DNA of 37,497 bases from Anaerolinea sp. (GTDB lineage Bacteria > Chloroflexota > Anaerolineae > Anaerolineales > Villigracilaceae): positions 1 to 37,497 of the forward strand of contig JAIFNG010000025.1 of assembly GCA_020047815.1 (NCBI GenBank). The letters are read 5' to 3'. The notes below the pieces were generated by a model, which ran no database searches, was not told where the DNA came from, and was given only the letters and a program-made list of their open reading frames with translations. The stretch's first letter is position 1. Every line of letters begins with the position of its first letter. The position numbers and the translations under genes were made by a program. Shown here one piece after another: positions 22,081 to 30,254 of this stretch.

Positions 22081-24390
22081 CTATTCGATAGTTTCAGGTA
22101 CGATCTCTTCCAACAGGAAAGACTCCTGGCAGTTGACACATTGCGCCTCGCGCTTATTGGCAACCGTCAACATGCCGCCACATTTGGGACAGGGCACGGC
22201 AAGCGGTTTCTTCCACGAAGTGAAATCACAATTGGGATAATTAACACAGCCAAAAAATGTGCGTCCCTTGCGAGTCTTACGTTCCACCAGATCGCCGCTG
22301 TCTTTGGGACAGGTTACACCGATCTTTAACAGCCATGGCTCGGTATAACGGCAATCAGGGAAGCCGCTGCATGAGATGAATTTTCCAAAACGCCCATAAC
22401 GAATGACCAGTTCCTTGCCGCAGGTTGGACAATCGCGCCCGATCGGTTCAGGTCCGCTCTTGGTAATTGGCATTTCAGCTTGCGCTTTTTTTACATCCTC
22501 TGCAAATGGGGTATAGAATTCACGGATCGCGTCCGTCCATATCATGTCGCCATCTGCAATTTTATCGAGGTCCTCTTCCATGTGGGCGGTGAAGTTGTAA
22601 TCCACCACTTCAGGGAAGTATTCCACCATCAGGTCGTTGACTTGCAAGCCAGTATCGGTTGGGATGAGGCGTTTGTCCACGCGCTCCACATAACCGCGCT
22701 GCTGAATGGTGGAAATGGTTGGCGCATACGTTGACGGACGCCCAATGCCATTTTCTTCCAAAGCCTGTACAAGGGATGCTTCTGAAAAGCGCGGCGGCGG
22801 TTGGGTGAAATGCTGTTCAGGAATCAATCGTACCAATTCCTGATCTTGTCCTTCGGCAATTCCCACGGGGATCTTTACATTCTCCTCGTCTTCCTCTACT
22901 TTAATATCCTCGTTTTTGGCTTCTTCATAAACAACCAAAAAGCCGGGGAATTTCACAGCAGAACCGGAGGCGCGCAAGAGATAATCATGCGTGTTCGTTT
23001 TACCTGTGACCTCCACCTGTAATGTATCAAATACAGCTGACTCCATTTGTGAGGCTACGAATCGCTGCCAGATCAAACGATACAACTTGAACATGGCAGG
23101 GTCGAGGTATTCCTTTACTTTATCAGGGTCACGCAGCGCCGAAGTCGGACGGATGGCTTCGTGTGCTTCCTGCGCACCCGCAGATTTGGTTTTATAAATG
23201 GGCGCTTCAGAGGGGAGATAATCAGCGCCGTATTTGCCCATCACATAATCACGTGCCTCGCCCTGCGCTATGGTGGAAACATTCATTGAGTCGGTACGCA
23301 TGTAGGTAATTAAACCGGTCGTTCCACCCTCACCCACATCCTGTCCTTCATATAATCCCTGTGCCAGCCCCATGGTTCGCTTGGCGGTGAATCCAAGTTT
23401 GCGCGAAGCTTCCTGCTGTAAAGTGGAAGTCGTGAACGGAGCAGACGGCTTACGCCTGCGTTCGCCGCGTTTGACCTTGGTAACCGAGTATGCGGCGGTT
23501 TCCATATCGACCAAAATGGGCGTGACCACCGCTTCCTGGGTGAGTGCAGGTTCCTTGTCATCAATGCGAGCCAGTTTGGCGAGGAAGGATGATTTTGCAC
23601 TGCCATGCTTTAATTCGGCATGGATCGACCAATATTCGACAGGTTTGAACTCATCAATTTCACGCTCACGCTCGACAATGAGCCTGAGAGCCACCGATTG
23701 CACCCTCCCGGCAGAAAGTCGTCCGCGAACCTTCTCCCACAAAATAGGACTGATACTATAGCCCACCAAACGATCCAGGACACGACGCGCCTGTTGTGCG
23801 TTGACCAGATCCATGTTGATGTCGCGCGGATGTGCAAATGCTTCGGCTACGGCAGGCGCGGTAATTTCATGAAAGACCACCCGCTTGGTGCGCTGCATAT
23901 CCACTTGCGCTGCTTCAGCCAAATGCCAGGAGATGGATTCGCCTTCGCGGTCGGGATCGGTTGCGAGGAATATCTCATCCGCGGTCGCAGCAAGTTTCTT
24001 GATCTCCTTGACAATCGCCTTCTTTTCATTCGGGACCCGATATTTCGGCTCAAAGTTATTATCCACATCCACTGACAACTGCGACTTGAGCAGGTCACGC
24101 ACATGTCCCACCGATGCGCGGACTGTATAGCCTTTCCCAAGAAAACGTCCGACAGTTTTTGCCTTGGCGGGTGATTCCACGATCACCAGTTTGCCATCAC
24201 GCACCACAACTTTCTCTGGACGCGGAGGCGCGACCAGATCTGCATGGGCTTCGGTCTTCCCCATACGATAAAGTTTTGTCCCACAAACGGGGCAGGTCCC
24301 CGTTGTCACTGGGGAGCTTTTGGCATTAAACCCTGCCACAGGATCTTTTACCTCTCTTTTTTCCTTACACTTCATGCAATACGCTTCCAT
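22081..24390 (-). CDS. topA: DNA topoisomerase I with N-terminal zinc-ribbon extension
   Basis: 769-aa type IA topoisomerase, which relaxes negative supercoils. Residues 1-50 are an unusual N-terminal zinc ribbon (C5, C8, C33, C36) resembling DUF5679. TOPRIM starts near 68 with E72 in IVESPAKAKTVGRFLG and DPDREGE (D145, D147, E149). The active tyrosine is Y363 in GLITYMRTDSMN. SAGRVQSVALRLIVERE and RPSTYAPTISTIQQRGYV are further family motifs. The C-terminus has three zinc-finger modules starting CPTCGKEL, CPKDSGDL and CPKCGGML, the second with C..D in place of C..C in its first pair. A ribosome site TGGAGG lies 4 nt before the ATG. A candidate promoter lies at 24462-24490. Confidence 0.97.
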   Translation of the reverse strand: MEAYCMKCKEKREVKDPVAGFNAKSSPVTTGTCPVCGTKLYRMGKTEAHADLVAPPRPEKVVVRDGKLVIVESPAKAKTVGRFLGKGYTVRASVGHVRDLLKSQLSVDVDNNFEPKYRVPNEKKAIVKEIKKLAATADEIFLATDPDREGESISWHLAEAAQVDMQRTKRVVFHEITAPAVAEAFAHPRDINMDLVNAQQARRVLDRLVGYSISPILWEKVRGRLSAGRVQSVALRLIVEREREIDEFKPVEYWSIHAELKHGSAKSSFLAKLARIDDKEPALTQEAVVTPILVDMETAAYSVTKVKRGERRRKPSAPFTTSTLQQEASRKLGFTAKRTMGLAQGLYEGQDVGEGGTTGLITYMRTDSMNVSTIAQGEARDYVMGKYGADYLPSEAPIYKTKSAGAQEAHEAIRPTSALRDPDKVKEYLDPAMFKLYRLIWQRFVASQMESAVFDTLQVEVTGKTNTHDYLLRASGSAVKFPGFLVVYEEAKNEDIKVEEDEENVKIPVGIAEGQDQELVRLIPEQHFTQPPPRFSEASLVQALEENGIGRPSTYAPTISTIQQRGYVERVDKRLIPTDTGLQVNDLMVEYFPEVVDYNFTAHMEEDLDKIADGDMIWTDAIREFYTPFAEDVKKAQAEMPITKSGPEPIGRDCPTCGKELVIRYGRFGKFISCSGFPDCRYTEPWLLKIGVTCPKDSGDLVERKTRKGRTFFGCVNYPNCDFTSWKKPLAVPCPKCGGMLTVANKREAQCVNCQESFLLEEIVPETIE

Positions 24391-24432
24391 CTAACCTCCA
24401 CGCAAAAATGCGTTACCAATCAAATCATTAAA

Positions 24433-24451
24433 TGTCAATTCTCCATTGACA
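24433..24451. promoter_or_regulatory. Palindromic site at the topA transcription start
   Basis: TGTCAAT (24433-24439) and ATTGACA (24445-24451) form a perfect 7-bp inverted repeat with 5 bp between. It lies just downstream of the predicted start near 24455, a typical place for a repressor. The binding protein is unknown. A weak leader hairpin is the alternative. Confidence 0.45.
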
Positions 24452-24461
24452 CCGGACAAGC

Positions 24462-24490
24462 ATTCTACGCAATATTCCCAAATTTGACAA
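24462..24490 (-). promoter_or_regulatory. Candidate topA promoter
   Basis: On the - strand TTGTCA (24490-24485) and TAGAAT (24467-24462) are separated by 17 bp, a good match to a housekeeping sigma promoter. Predicted start is near 24455, giving a leader of about 65 nt. Confidence 0.6.
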
Positions 24491-24625
24491 ATGCAATTTT
24501 TACCACCCATCAGACCATTACAGTTTTTTCTGGTATATCTGGTGGTGAATGCACGCCAGCCCCATTTGAAATTCCTTCTTTTACCCTGCCTGCAAGAATA
24601 CCCTCGAGTCAATTTACACTGCCCC

Positions 24626-25717
24626 CTAGAGGTATTTTTCCTGGTTGTACTTCTTCAAATGTTCGACCACGTCCTTAACCTTTTGCGACTGGTCGGTCTT
24701 GCAGACCATCAGAACATCACCGCCATCAACGATCACCATATCATCCACACCAATGGTAACGATCAAACGTTCATTATTTCCGCCATAAACCAGTGTATTA
24801 TGCGTTTCATATGCCAGATGCAGGATGCTATTCGTCGCAACGTTACCGTCCATGTCAGGCAAAAGCACCTCAAACAGCGAAGACCACATACCAACATCGC
24901 TCCAGCCCAAACCACCTGCAGGTAAAATGGCAAGACGCTCCGCATTTTCCATTACGCCATAATCCACAGTCACGTTCTTGAGGCTGTTCCAGTTTTCATT
25001 TAGTATTCTGTTCTGATCTTCCGTTCCCCAAGCCTGGGAGATTTTTTTCAACGCACCAGCCAGTTCGGGTAATTGCCGGTCAATCTCCTTCAAAATTGCA
25101 TCGGCGCGCCAGATAAACATGCCGCTGTTCCACGAATGGTCGCCCGTATGCAGCAATTTTTGTGCGGTTTTTTCATCAGGCTTTTCTTTAAAGCTCTTTA
25201 CCTTGTAGGTGGGGTATTTGTAATTCCCATCCAATGGCTCGCCCTGCTGGATATAACCATACGCCGTGGAAGGCTGGGTCGGGGTAATTCCAAGTGTAAC
25301 CAGATATCCATTATCAGCCACATCGAACGCGGCCTTGAGTAAATAATGAAACAGGTCACGGTTTCGAATAAAGTGATCCGACGGCAAAATAGCCATGGAT
25401 GCATTTTTGTCCCGCTTATGCAGCACAGCAGCAGCAAGCCCGACAACAGACGCGGTCCCGCGCGGCGCCGATTCGATCAGGTAATTTTCTTCGGGAACTT
25501 CAGGAGCCTGCAAGCGCATCTTACGCGCCTGTTCTTCAACAGTCACCACCAGGATCCGTTCAGGTGGAAATAAATTTTTCAAACGCTGTACCGTGCTTTG
25601 GAACAAAGTATCCTGTCCAAGCAGGGGAAGCAATTGCTTTGGTTTTTCTTTTCTCGAAACCGGCCAGAGACGTGTGCCTCCTCCTCCAGCCATGATGACC
25701 GCATAGGTGTGTTCCAT
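24626..25717 (-). CDS. manC: Mannose-1-phosphate guanylyltransferase
   Basis: 363-aa nucleotidyltransferase that makes GDP-mannose from GTP and mannose 1-phosphate for glycan synthesis. The N-terminal signature AVIMAGGGGTRLWPVSRKEK (residues 6-25) is diagnostic, with PKQ immediately after. ILPSDHFI, TAYGYIQ, SFKEKPDEKTA and HSWNSGMFIWRAD are the other expected motifs. The length fits the short form without a fused phosphomannose isomerase domain. It lies 21 nt downstream of dprA on the same strand and is likely at the end of the rpsP-khpA-rimM-dprA run, since topA beyond it has its own promoter. Confidence 0.95.
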   Translation of the reverse strand: MEHTYAVIMAGGGGTRLWPVSRKEKPKQLLPLLGQDTLFQSTVQRLKNLFPPERILVVTVEEQARKMRLQAPEVPEENYLIESAPRGTASVVGLAAAVLHKRDKNASMAILPSDHFIRNRDLFHYLLKAAFDVADNGYLVTLGITPTQPSTAYGYIQQGEPLDGNYKYPTYKVKSFKEKPDEKTAQKLLHTGDHSWNSGMFIWRADAILKEIDRQLPELAGALKKISQAWGTEDQNRILNENWNSLKNVTVDYGVMENAERLAILPAGGLGWSDVGMWSSLFEVLLPDMDGNVATNSILHLAYETHNTLVYGGNNERLIVTIGVDDMVIVDGGDVLMVCKTDQSQKVKDVVEHLKKYNQEKYL

Positions 25718-25738
25718 ATTAATTAATTCACCTCAATT

Positions 25739-26839
25739 TTAGTAATCGCCTTGCGCCTCACGTACCGCCACATAGTTCATTCCACCCACCTGACGCACCA
25801 TGCCTTTCAACTCCATCAGAGCGAGTGTAGCAGAAACCCGCTCAATGGGCAAATCAGCTTGATTACGGATTTCATCAACATGCAATGGCTCACCGCCAAG
25901 AACCGTCAGCAAACGTGCCTCAGTTTCATCGGAAGGGATCACTTTGCGTGCGGCTTTGTGTTCGCCAATACGCGTAAAGTCCAAAGCCTGCATAATATCA
26001 TTGACACTCAATAAGGGCTGTGCGCCATTTTGGATCAATTTATTCGTGCCTTTGCTTTGCGGCGCAAGTATACTACCCGGCACAGCAAACACTTCACGTC
26101 CCTGTTCGGCGGCAAACCCGGCGGTGATCAACGCGCCGCTTGTTTGACCCGCTTCAATGACAACGACAGCCAGCGACAAACCTGAGATGATTCGATTGCG
26201 CGGCGGAAAATTGGAAGCATCGGGCGGCGTACCAGGTACATAATCACTGATGATCGCACCGCGCTCCATCATTTGCTCGGCAAGTTTCAGGTGTTCTGGC
26301 GGATAAATTTTATCAACACCCGAGCCCAAAATTCCAATCGTCCGGCCACCCGCCTTCAACGCGGTCTGATGAGCAATTGCATCCACACCGCGCGCAAGTC
26401 CGCTGACCACCGTGATCCCATTCGAAGCAAGGAAGGACGCAAGTTCCTCAGTTACCTGCCTGCCGTATGGTGTAACCCTGCGCGTGCCAACGATGGCTAC
26501 TGCAAACAGGTCATCGGTCAGGTATTCGCCGCGAACATACATAACCGGCGGCGGCTGGTTAATTTCTTTTAGTCGTGCTGGATAATCGCTATCCTGCCAG
26601 GTGAGAATTTTTATCCCCTGTGATTCGATCTTCGCCCAAATTTGATCCAGGTTTACCTTTTGGCGCGCCGCAAGGATCCGGTCAACCACCTTCGCGCCCA
26701 AACCTGATGCTGCCAAACTGGCCGGGTCAGCGCCCCAGGCAGTTTCGAGGTCGCCGAAGGATGCAACCAGTGCCTGCATCCTTACTGCGCCAATGCCTTT
26801 GATGAGATTAAAACCAACCCAATATTTTTTGTCGTCCAT
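25739..26839 (-). CDS. dprA: DNA processing protein DprA (Smf)
   Basis: 366 aa from the ATG at 26839. An in-frame TTG at 26863 would add eight residues. I prefer the ATG because DprA proteins usually begin with a short D..KYW segment like the one here. An N-terminal helix-hairpin-helix-like part (LIKGIGAVRMQALVASFG) precedes the Rossmann-like DNA-binding domain (AIVGTRRVTPYG, VSGLARGVDAIAHQTAL, LGSGVDKIYPPEH, FPPRNRIISGLS, EAGQTSGALITA). A C-terminal winged helix (residues about 300-360) completes the usual layout. DprA loads RecA onto incoming single-stranded DNA during transformation. Neither start has a good ribosome site. Confidence 0.95.
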   Translation of the reverse strand: MDDKKYWVGFNLIKGIGAVRMQALVASFGDLETAWGADPASLAASGLGAKVVDRILAARQKVNLDQIWAKIESQGIKILTWQDSDYPARLKEINQPPPVMYVRGEYLTDDLFAVAIVGTRRVTPYGRQVTEELASFLASNGITVVSGLARGVDAIAHQTALKAGGRTIGILGSGVDKIYPPEHLKLAEQMMERGAIISDYVPGTPPDASNFPPRNRIISGLSLAVVVIEAGQTSGALITAGFAAEQGREVFAVPGSILAPQSKGTNKLIQNGAQPLLSVNDIMQALDFTRIGEHKAARKVIPSDETEARLLTVLGGEPLHVDEIRNQADLPIERVSATLALMELKGMVRQVGGMNYVAVREAQGDY

Positions 26840-26850
26840 AGTTTTAAAAC

Positions 26851-26864
26851 GTTGAACGTTCAAC
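26851..26864. repeat. 14-bp perfect palindrome between rimM and dprA
   Basis: GTTGAACGTTCAAC is a perfect palindrome, and its half GTTGAGCGTTGAAC recurs with one change on the - strand next to it (fwd 26857-26870). It covers the alternative dprA start and the space where a ribosome site would be. Confidence 0.5.
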
Positions 26865-26878
26865 GCTCAACATTCAGC

Positions 26879-27415
26879 CTAGAGTCCTTCAAGTAGATGG
26901 ACTCTCAGCAAACGACTATCCATATCCAGGTTGAGGATGACCGAAGGGATGGCGGGCAGAAGCATCTCTTTTCCACCATCATCCCGAACCACGTACACAT
27001 CATTGGCGCCTGTCTCCAAAACCTCGACAAGTTTACCAAGCAGATTCCCGTTCTCATCCACAACATCCAGATCGAGCAATTCATATTGATAATGCTGCCC
27101 TTCTGGAAGCGGCGGGACCTGTGAGGATTTAACGTACACCCACTGATTGCGGAATTTACCCACATCTTCGGGGGTATCGATACCGCGGAAACTTACCAGC
27201 AAGCCGTTGTTGTGCGGGCGGACAGTATCCAATGTGTGTGGTTGGTGTTTTTCACCGATTAAAACTTTTCGCCCCGATTTGATGCGTTCCGGGAAATCGG
27301 TATGCGCATCCATAATGATCTCGCCGCGCACCCCATGCGGACGGCGTAGATAACCTATCACTAAATAGACAGGCTCGCCTGCCGGCGAGCCTGATGATTG
27401 CTTTTTGGCGGGCAT
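26879..27415 (-). CDS. rimM: Ribosome maturation factor RimM
   Basis: 178-aa protein needed for maturation of the head of the 30S subunit; it binds ribosomal protein S19. The N-terminal RimM domain starts with VYLVIGYLRRPHGVRGEIIM, the family signature. The C-terminal PRC barrel contains YQYELLDLDVVDENGNLLGK, TGANDVYVV and LLPAIPSVIL. The length is normal for the family. Its ATG shares one base with the stop of khpA, an overlap that indicates strict coupling in the rpsP operon. Confidence 0.96.
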   Translation of the reverse strand: MPAKKQSSGSPAGEPVYLVIGYLRRPHGVRGEIIMDAHTDFPERIKSGRKVLIGEKHQPHTLDTVRPHNNGLLVSFRGIDTPEDVGKFRNQWVYVKSSQVPPLPEGQHYQYELLDLDVVDENGNLLGKLVEVLETGANDVYVVRDDGGKEMLLPAIPSVILNLDMDSRLLRVHLLEGL

Positions 27416-27648
27416 TAGGGTTCCATAACGTCAAGCGTGGCTTGCTTGCCTTCGCGTTCCGCTGCCACTCGGAGCAGGATGCGGATGGAGTTCGCCACCT
27501 TCCCGCTTTTTCCGATCACACGCCCCATATCTTCCTTGTTCACACTAAGCTCGATACGGGTACGGGATCCTCCCCCACTTTGCTTAACCTGCACTTCCTC
27601 GGGATGATCCACGAGGGATTTGGCAATAAATTCAATCAGGTCTTTCAT
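27415..27648 (-). CDS. khpA: KH-domain RNA-binding protein KhpA
   Basis: 77-aa single KH-domain protein. The GxxG RNA-binding loop is VIGKSGK within DMGRVIGKSGKVANSIR. The N-terminal LIEFIAKSLVDHPEEV is typical of KhpA (YlqC). The length fits the family (75-80 aa). It binds RNA broadly and often partners with KhpB. The gene order rpsP-khpA-rimM is the common one in Gram-positive and related bacteria. Its last base is shared with the rimM start. An inverted-repeat element lies between it and rpsP. Confidence 0.95.
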   Translation of the reverse strand: MKDLIEFIAKSLVDHPEEVQVKQSGGGSRTRIELSVNKEDMGRVIGKSGKVANSIRILLRVAAEREGKQATLDVMEP

Positions 27649-27660
27649 AACACCTACTCA

Positions 27661-27749
27661 TGTCATTGTGAGGAGAACTTCAACCCAACGAAGCAACCCA
27701 CCTTTCACAGAAGAACGCTTCGCAGAGAAATACGCTCCTCACAATGACA
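27661..27749. repeat. Inverted-repeat element (REP/MITE-like) in the rpsP operon
   Basis: The 15-bp ends TGTCATTGTGAGGAG (27661-27675) and CTCCTCACAATGACA (27735-27749) are perfect inverted repeats. Inside, CGAAGC (27689-27694) pairs with GCTTCG (27717-27722). The ends match the short TCATTG.GAGGAG repeats that are scattered in many bacterial genomes, Chloroflexota included. The element fills almost the entire 111-bp gap between rpsP and khpA and would form a long hairpin in the polycistronic transcript. No other copy was seen in this window. Confidence 0.8.
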
Positions 27750-27759
27750 AATTAAAAAA

Positions 27760-28104
27760 TTAATCCTTGCGGGTTCTGGAGGGCGCTGCGCGCTTGGCTT
27801 CAGCTTCAGCAGCTTCTGCAACAAGAGTCTCAACAGCTTCTCCCTGTTTAAAGCGGTCAAAGCGGAGCTGCGTGCCTGAAGTTCTAAAAATCTGAGCCAC
27901 AGACTCAGTCGGTAGTGCGCCATTCTTCATCCAATGAAAAACGCGGTCTTCCTTGATATGAATGGTGGAGGGGTTGGTTCGCGGATTATATACACCCAAA
28001 ATTTCCAAAAAACGACCATCGCGGGGGGATTCCTTGTCCGCAGCGACGATGCGGTACGTGGGTTGGCCCTTGAGACCAATACGACGTAAACGAATTCTAA
28101 CCAT
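27760..28104 (-). CDS. rpsP: 30S ribosomal protein S16
   Basis: 114 aa. The N-terminal MVRIRLRRIGLKGQPTYRIV and the following AADKESPRDGRFLEILG are diagnostic of S16. The core of about 80 residues is followed by an alanine- and charge-rich tail (VAEAAEAEAKRAAPSRTR) that is longer than in E. coli. AAGGAG lies 10 nt before the ATG. It is the first gene of the operon with khpA and rimM. Confidence 0.97.
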   Translation of the reverse strand: MVRIRLRRIGLKGQPTYRIVAADKESPRDGRFLEILGVYNPRTNPSTIHIKEDRVFHWMKNGALPTESVAQIFRTSGTQLRFDRFKQGEAVETLVAEAAEAEAKRAAPSRTRKD

Positions 28105-28406
28105 TTTATACTTACTCCTTAAGATTTTTTATGTTTCAGACAGGCAAGAGAGGATGTGTGAAAGGAACACACGGTTGCGGGCTGAAATCACAGACGGGTA
28201 TTTTACCAGAGAAAAGGGGTGATTTGATTTGTATTTTTCCGGTGGTTTTGGTTTGGTTGATTGGGATGTGGCCGCGTCCCTTCCATATATAGGGACAGAT
28301 CCCACGAAATAGGACTTTTATAGGACTTTTCGAGGATAAATGCAGAAAAATCACAGCATTCCCCGGAGAGGCTTTTCACATAAAAGCGATCAACTCGAAG
28401 TAAAAT
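28105..28406. promoter_or_regulatory. Divergent regulatory region between rpsP and the cysO-like gene
   Basis: This 302-bp gap has no credible gene. On the - strand TGGTAAAAT (extended -10 with its hexamer at 28205-28200) is a possible rpsP promoter, giving a leader of about 90 nt that contains a GTGTG (28156-28160)/CACAC (28168-28172) hairpin. GTCCCT (28276-28281) and AGGGAC (28291-28296) form a small inverted repeat around an AT-rich centre. TAGGACTTTT is tandemly repeated with an 11-bp period at 28310-28330. I could not pick a convincing promoter for the + strand gene. Confidence 0.4.
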
Positions 28407-28685
28407 ATGGACATGCCTATCGTCCGTTTTCCAGCACTAATGAAGTTTTATGTAGACAACCAAATCGAATTCCCATGTATGGGCGTCACTGTCGCAGAAC
28501 TACTTGACAACCTGGTTGCGCGCTACCCGGCACTCCAGCCGCATTTGTTCGAGCCGGGTGGAAACATGCGCCGTCACTTTAATATCTTTGTTAACGGCGA
28601 ACATATACGAGAGCTCAATGGTTTGGATACCCCGCTTAAAAATGATGACAAGGTCATTTTGATGGTATCCGCGGCGGGAGGGTAA
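28407..28685 (+). CDS. MoaD/ThiS-like sulfur carrier protein (CysO-like)
   Basis: 92-aa ubiquitin-fold sulfur carrier ending in the required GG (SAAGG). The segment FNIFVNGEHIRELNGLDTPL and the closing KVILMVSAAGG are closer to CysO (FVNIYVNDEDVR, ILPAVAGG) than to MoaD of molybdopterin synthase. The C-terminal glycine is adenylated and then thiocarboxylated by a ThiF/MoeZ-type partner, encoded one nucleotide downstream. CysO feeds sulfur to O-phosphoserine-dependent cysteine synthesis. No CysM or Mec+ gene is in this window, so molybdopterin, thiamin or another sulfur pathway is also possible. Confidence 0.88.
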   Translation: MDMPIVRFPALMKFYVDNQIEFPCMGVTVAELLDNLVARYPALQPHLFEPGGNMRRHFNIFVNGEHIRELNGLDTPLKNDDKVILMVSAAGG

Positions 28686-28686
28686 A

Positions 28687-29841
28687 ATGGCACCAGAACT
28701 TTCACATGAAGAAATTTTACGTTATTCACGCCACCTGCTAATCCCTGAAGTGGGATTGGAGGGTCAGCGCAAACTGAAGTCTTCCTCCGCGCTGGTCATC
28801 GGCACAGGCGGTCTGGGTTCACCTGTGGCTTTGTACCTTGCTGCGGCGGGAGTCGGTCACATCGGGCTGGTGGATTTCGATGTGGTGGATAAGTCGAATC
28901 TGCAGCGGCAGGTGATCCATGGCAAGTCAACCATTGGCAAGTTAAAGGTGGAAAGCGCACGCAACAAACTGCTGGACTTGAACTCCGATATCCAAATTGA
29001 TATCTATGATGAACCATTTACATCTGAGAACGCCATACGCATTGCGGAGAATTATGATGTGCTGATTGACGGCACGGACAACTTTCCGACCCGCTATCTG
29101 ACAAATGACGTTTGTGTTTTTCTCGGTAAGCCAAATGTCTATGGCTCAATATTCCGCTTTGACGGTCAATTAAGTGTTTTCGATGCCCGGCTGGGGCCGT
29201 GCTATCGCTGTCTCTTCCCCGAACCGCCGCCTCGCGGGCTTGTCCCTTCTTGTGCAGAGGGCGGGGTGTTGGGGGTTCTACCTGGGACCATCGGCACCCT
29301 GCAGGCCACAGAAGCCTTGAAAATTTTGCTTGGCATTGGAGATACGATGGTCGGCAGGCTGCTGCTTTACAACGCGCTTGACATGTCCTTTGATTTTGTA
29401 AAGCTTAAAAAGAATCCCAAATGCCGCGTCTGCGGACCGCATGCGGATATCAAGGAATTGATCGACTACGAGGAATTTTGTGGTGTGCCAGGACACGACC
29501 ATAACGATGAAGGCTCAGCAGGCAAAGACCGGGACATTACCGCCACAGAACTTGCTGAGCGATGTCGAAGTGGAAAACTGGTTTTGCTGGATGTACGCGA
29601 GCCACACGAGTTGCAAATCTCCGCCCTGCCCAACACGCTTAACATTCCGCTCGGTCAACTGGCAGGACGATTAACCGAACTCGACAGCGCCGAAGACATG
29701 GTCGTATTCTGCAAGGCCGGCACCCGCTCTACACGTGCATTGGAATTACTAATCAGTGCAGGATTCAAGAAGGTTAAGAATTTGAAAGGGGGCATCAACG
29801 CCTGGGCGAGGGAAGTGGATCAGGAATTGCCAATCTATTGA
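28687..29841 (+). CDS. moeZ: MoeZ-like adenylyltransferase/rhodanese (sulfur carrier activation)
   Basis: 384-aa two-domain protein. Residues 1-250 are the ThiF/MoeB E1-like adenylyltransferase, with the nucleotide loop GTGGLGS (39-45), structural zinc ligands C172/C175 and C246/C249, and the conserved cysteine C189 in PSCAEGGVLG. Residues about 283-380 are a rhodanese domain with LDVREPHEL and active-site C342 in FCKAGTRS. This fusion (MoeZ, also called MoeBR) adenylates a sulfur carrier and transfers sulfane sulfur to it. The start lies one nucleotide after the carrier gene, with GGAGG inside the carrier's last codons, so the two are made together. Confidence 0.93.
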   Translation: MAPELSHEEILRYSRHLLIPEVGLEGQRKLKSSSALVIGTGGLGSPVALYLAAAGVGHIGLVDFDVVDKSNLQRQVIHGKSTIGKLKVESARNKLLDLNSDIQIDIYDEPFTSENAIRIAENYDVLIDGTDNFPTRYLTNDVCVFLGKPNVYGSIFRFDGQLSVFDARLGPCYRCLFPEPPPRGLVPSCAEGGVLGVLPGTIGTLQATEALKILLGIGDTMVGRLLLYNALDMSFDFVKLKKNPKCRVCGPHADIKELIDYEEFCGVPGHDHNDEGSAGKDRDITATELAERCRSGKLVLLDVREPHELQISALPNTLNIPLGQLAGRLTELDSAEDMVVFCKAGTRSTRALELLISAGFKKVKNLKGGINAWAREVDQELPIY

Positions 29842-29990
29842 AGCGAAAGAGGAAGGACAAATCTCCCGCCAAACAACCAACGGAGGGGCTTGATCTAACT
29901 CATCCAAGAAATAATCAAAATCGGGAGGTGACTCTCAAGGGGTACGGCACAATCGCCTTTGTGAAAGTCCCGAATTTTCCATGTTTGTAT

Positions 29991-30018
29991 TTGACAAAAC
30001 AAGCGTTTAGGATAAAAT
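29991..30018 (+). promoter_or_regulatory. tRNA-Leu promoter
   Basis: A perfect TTGACA (29991-29996) and TAAAAT (30013-30018) with a 16-bp spacer precede the tRNA by 21 bp. This is one of the best housekeeping promoters in the window. The predicted start is near 30025. The preceding 150 bases after moeZ hold nothing else that I recognise. Confidence 0.85.
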
Positions 30019-30039
30019 ACACCCCGCACCGCACAGTAT

Positions 30040-30123
<84 letters not shown>

Positions 30124-30126
30124 CAC

Positions 30127-30162
30127 AAAAAATAAACCCGCGTGATGCGGGTTTATTTTTTT
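30127..30162 (+). terminator. tRNA-Leu terminator
   Basis: The stem AAATAAACCCGC (30130-30141) and GCGGGTTTATTT (30147-30158) with loop GTGAT is followed by more T residues. It directly follows the tRNA, as for a single-gene transcription unit. Confidence 0.9.
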
Positions 30163-30213
30163 AATGATCGTTTTTATGAGCGTGGAGTTCATTAAAAATC
30201 ACATGGGGAATGG

Positions 30214-30219
30214 TATAAT
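30214..30219 (+). promoter_or_regulatory. Candidate gyrA promoter, extended -10
   Basis: TGGTATAAT provides a perfect -10 with an upstream TG. No strong -35 is seen; ATTAAA sits at the expected distance. Predicted start is near 30226, about 97 nt before the gyrA ATG. Confidence 0.6.
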
Positions 30220-30254
30220 TGCACTAGTAAAACGAGTTCCCTTCATCTAATGCG

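Noticed and set aside
28136..28354. 72-aa open frame in the rpsP upstream region
   Set aside because: Composition is not protein-like and it covers the likely rpsP promoter.
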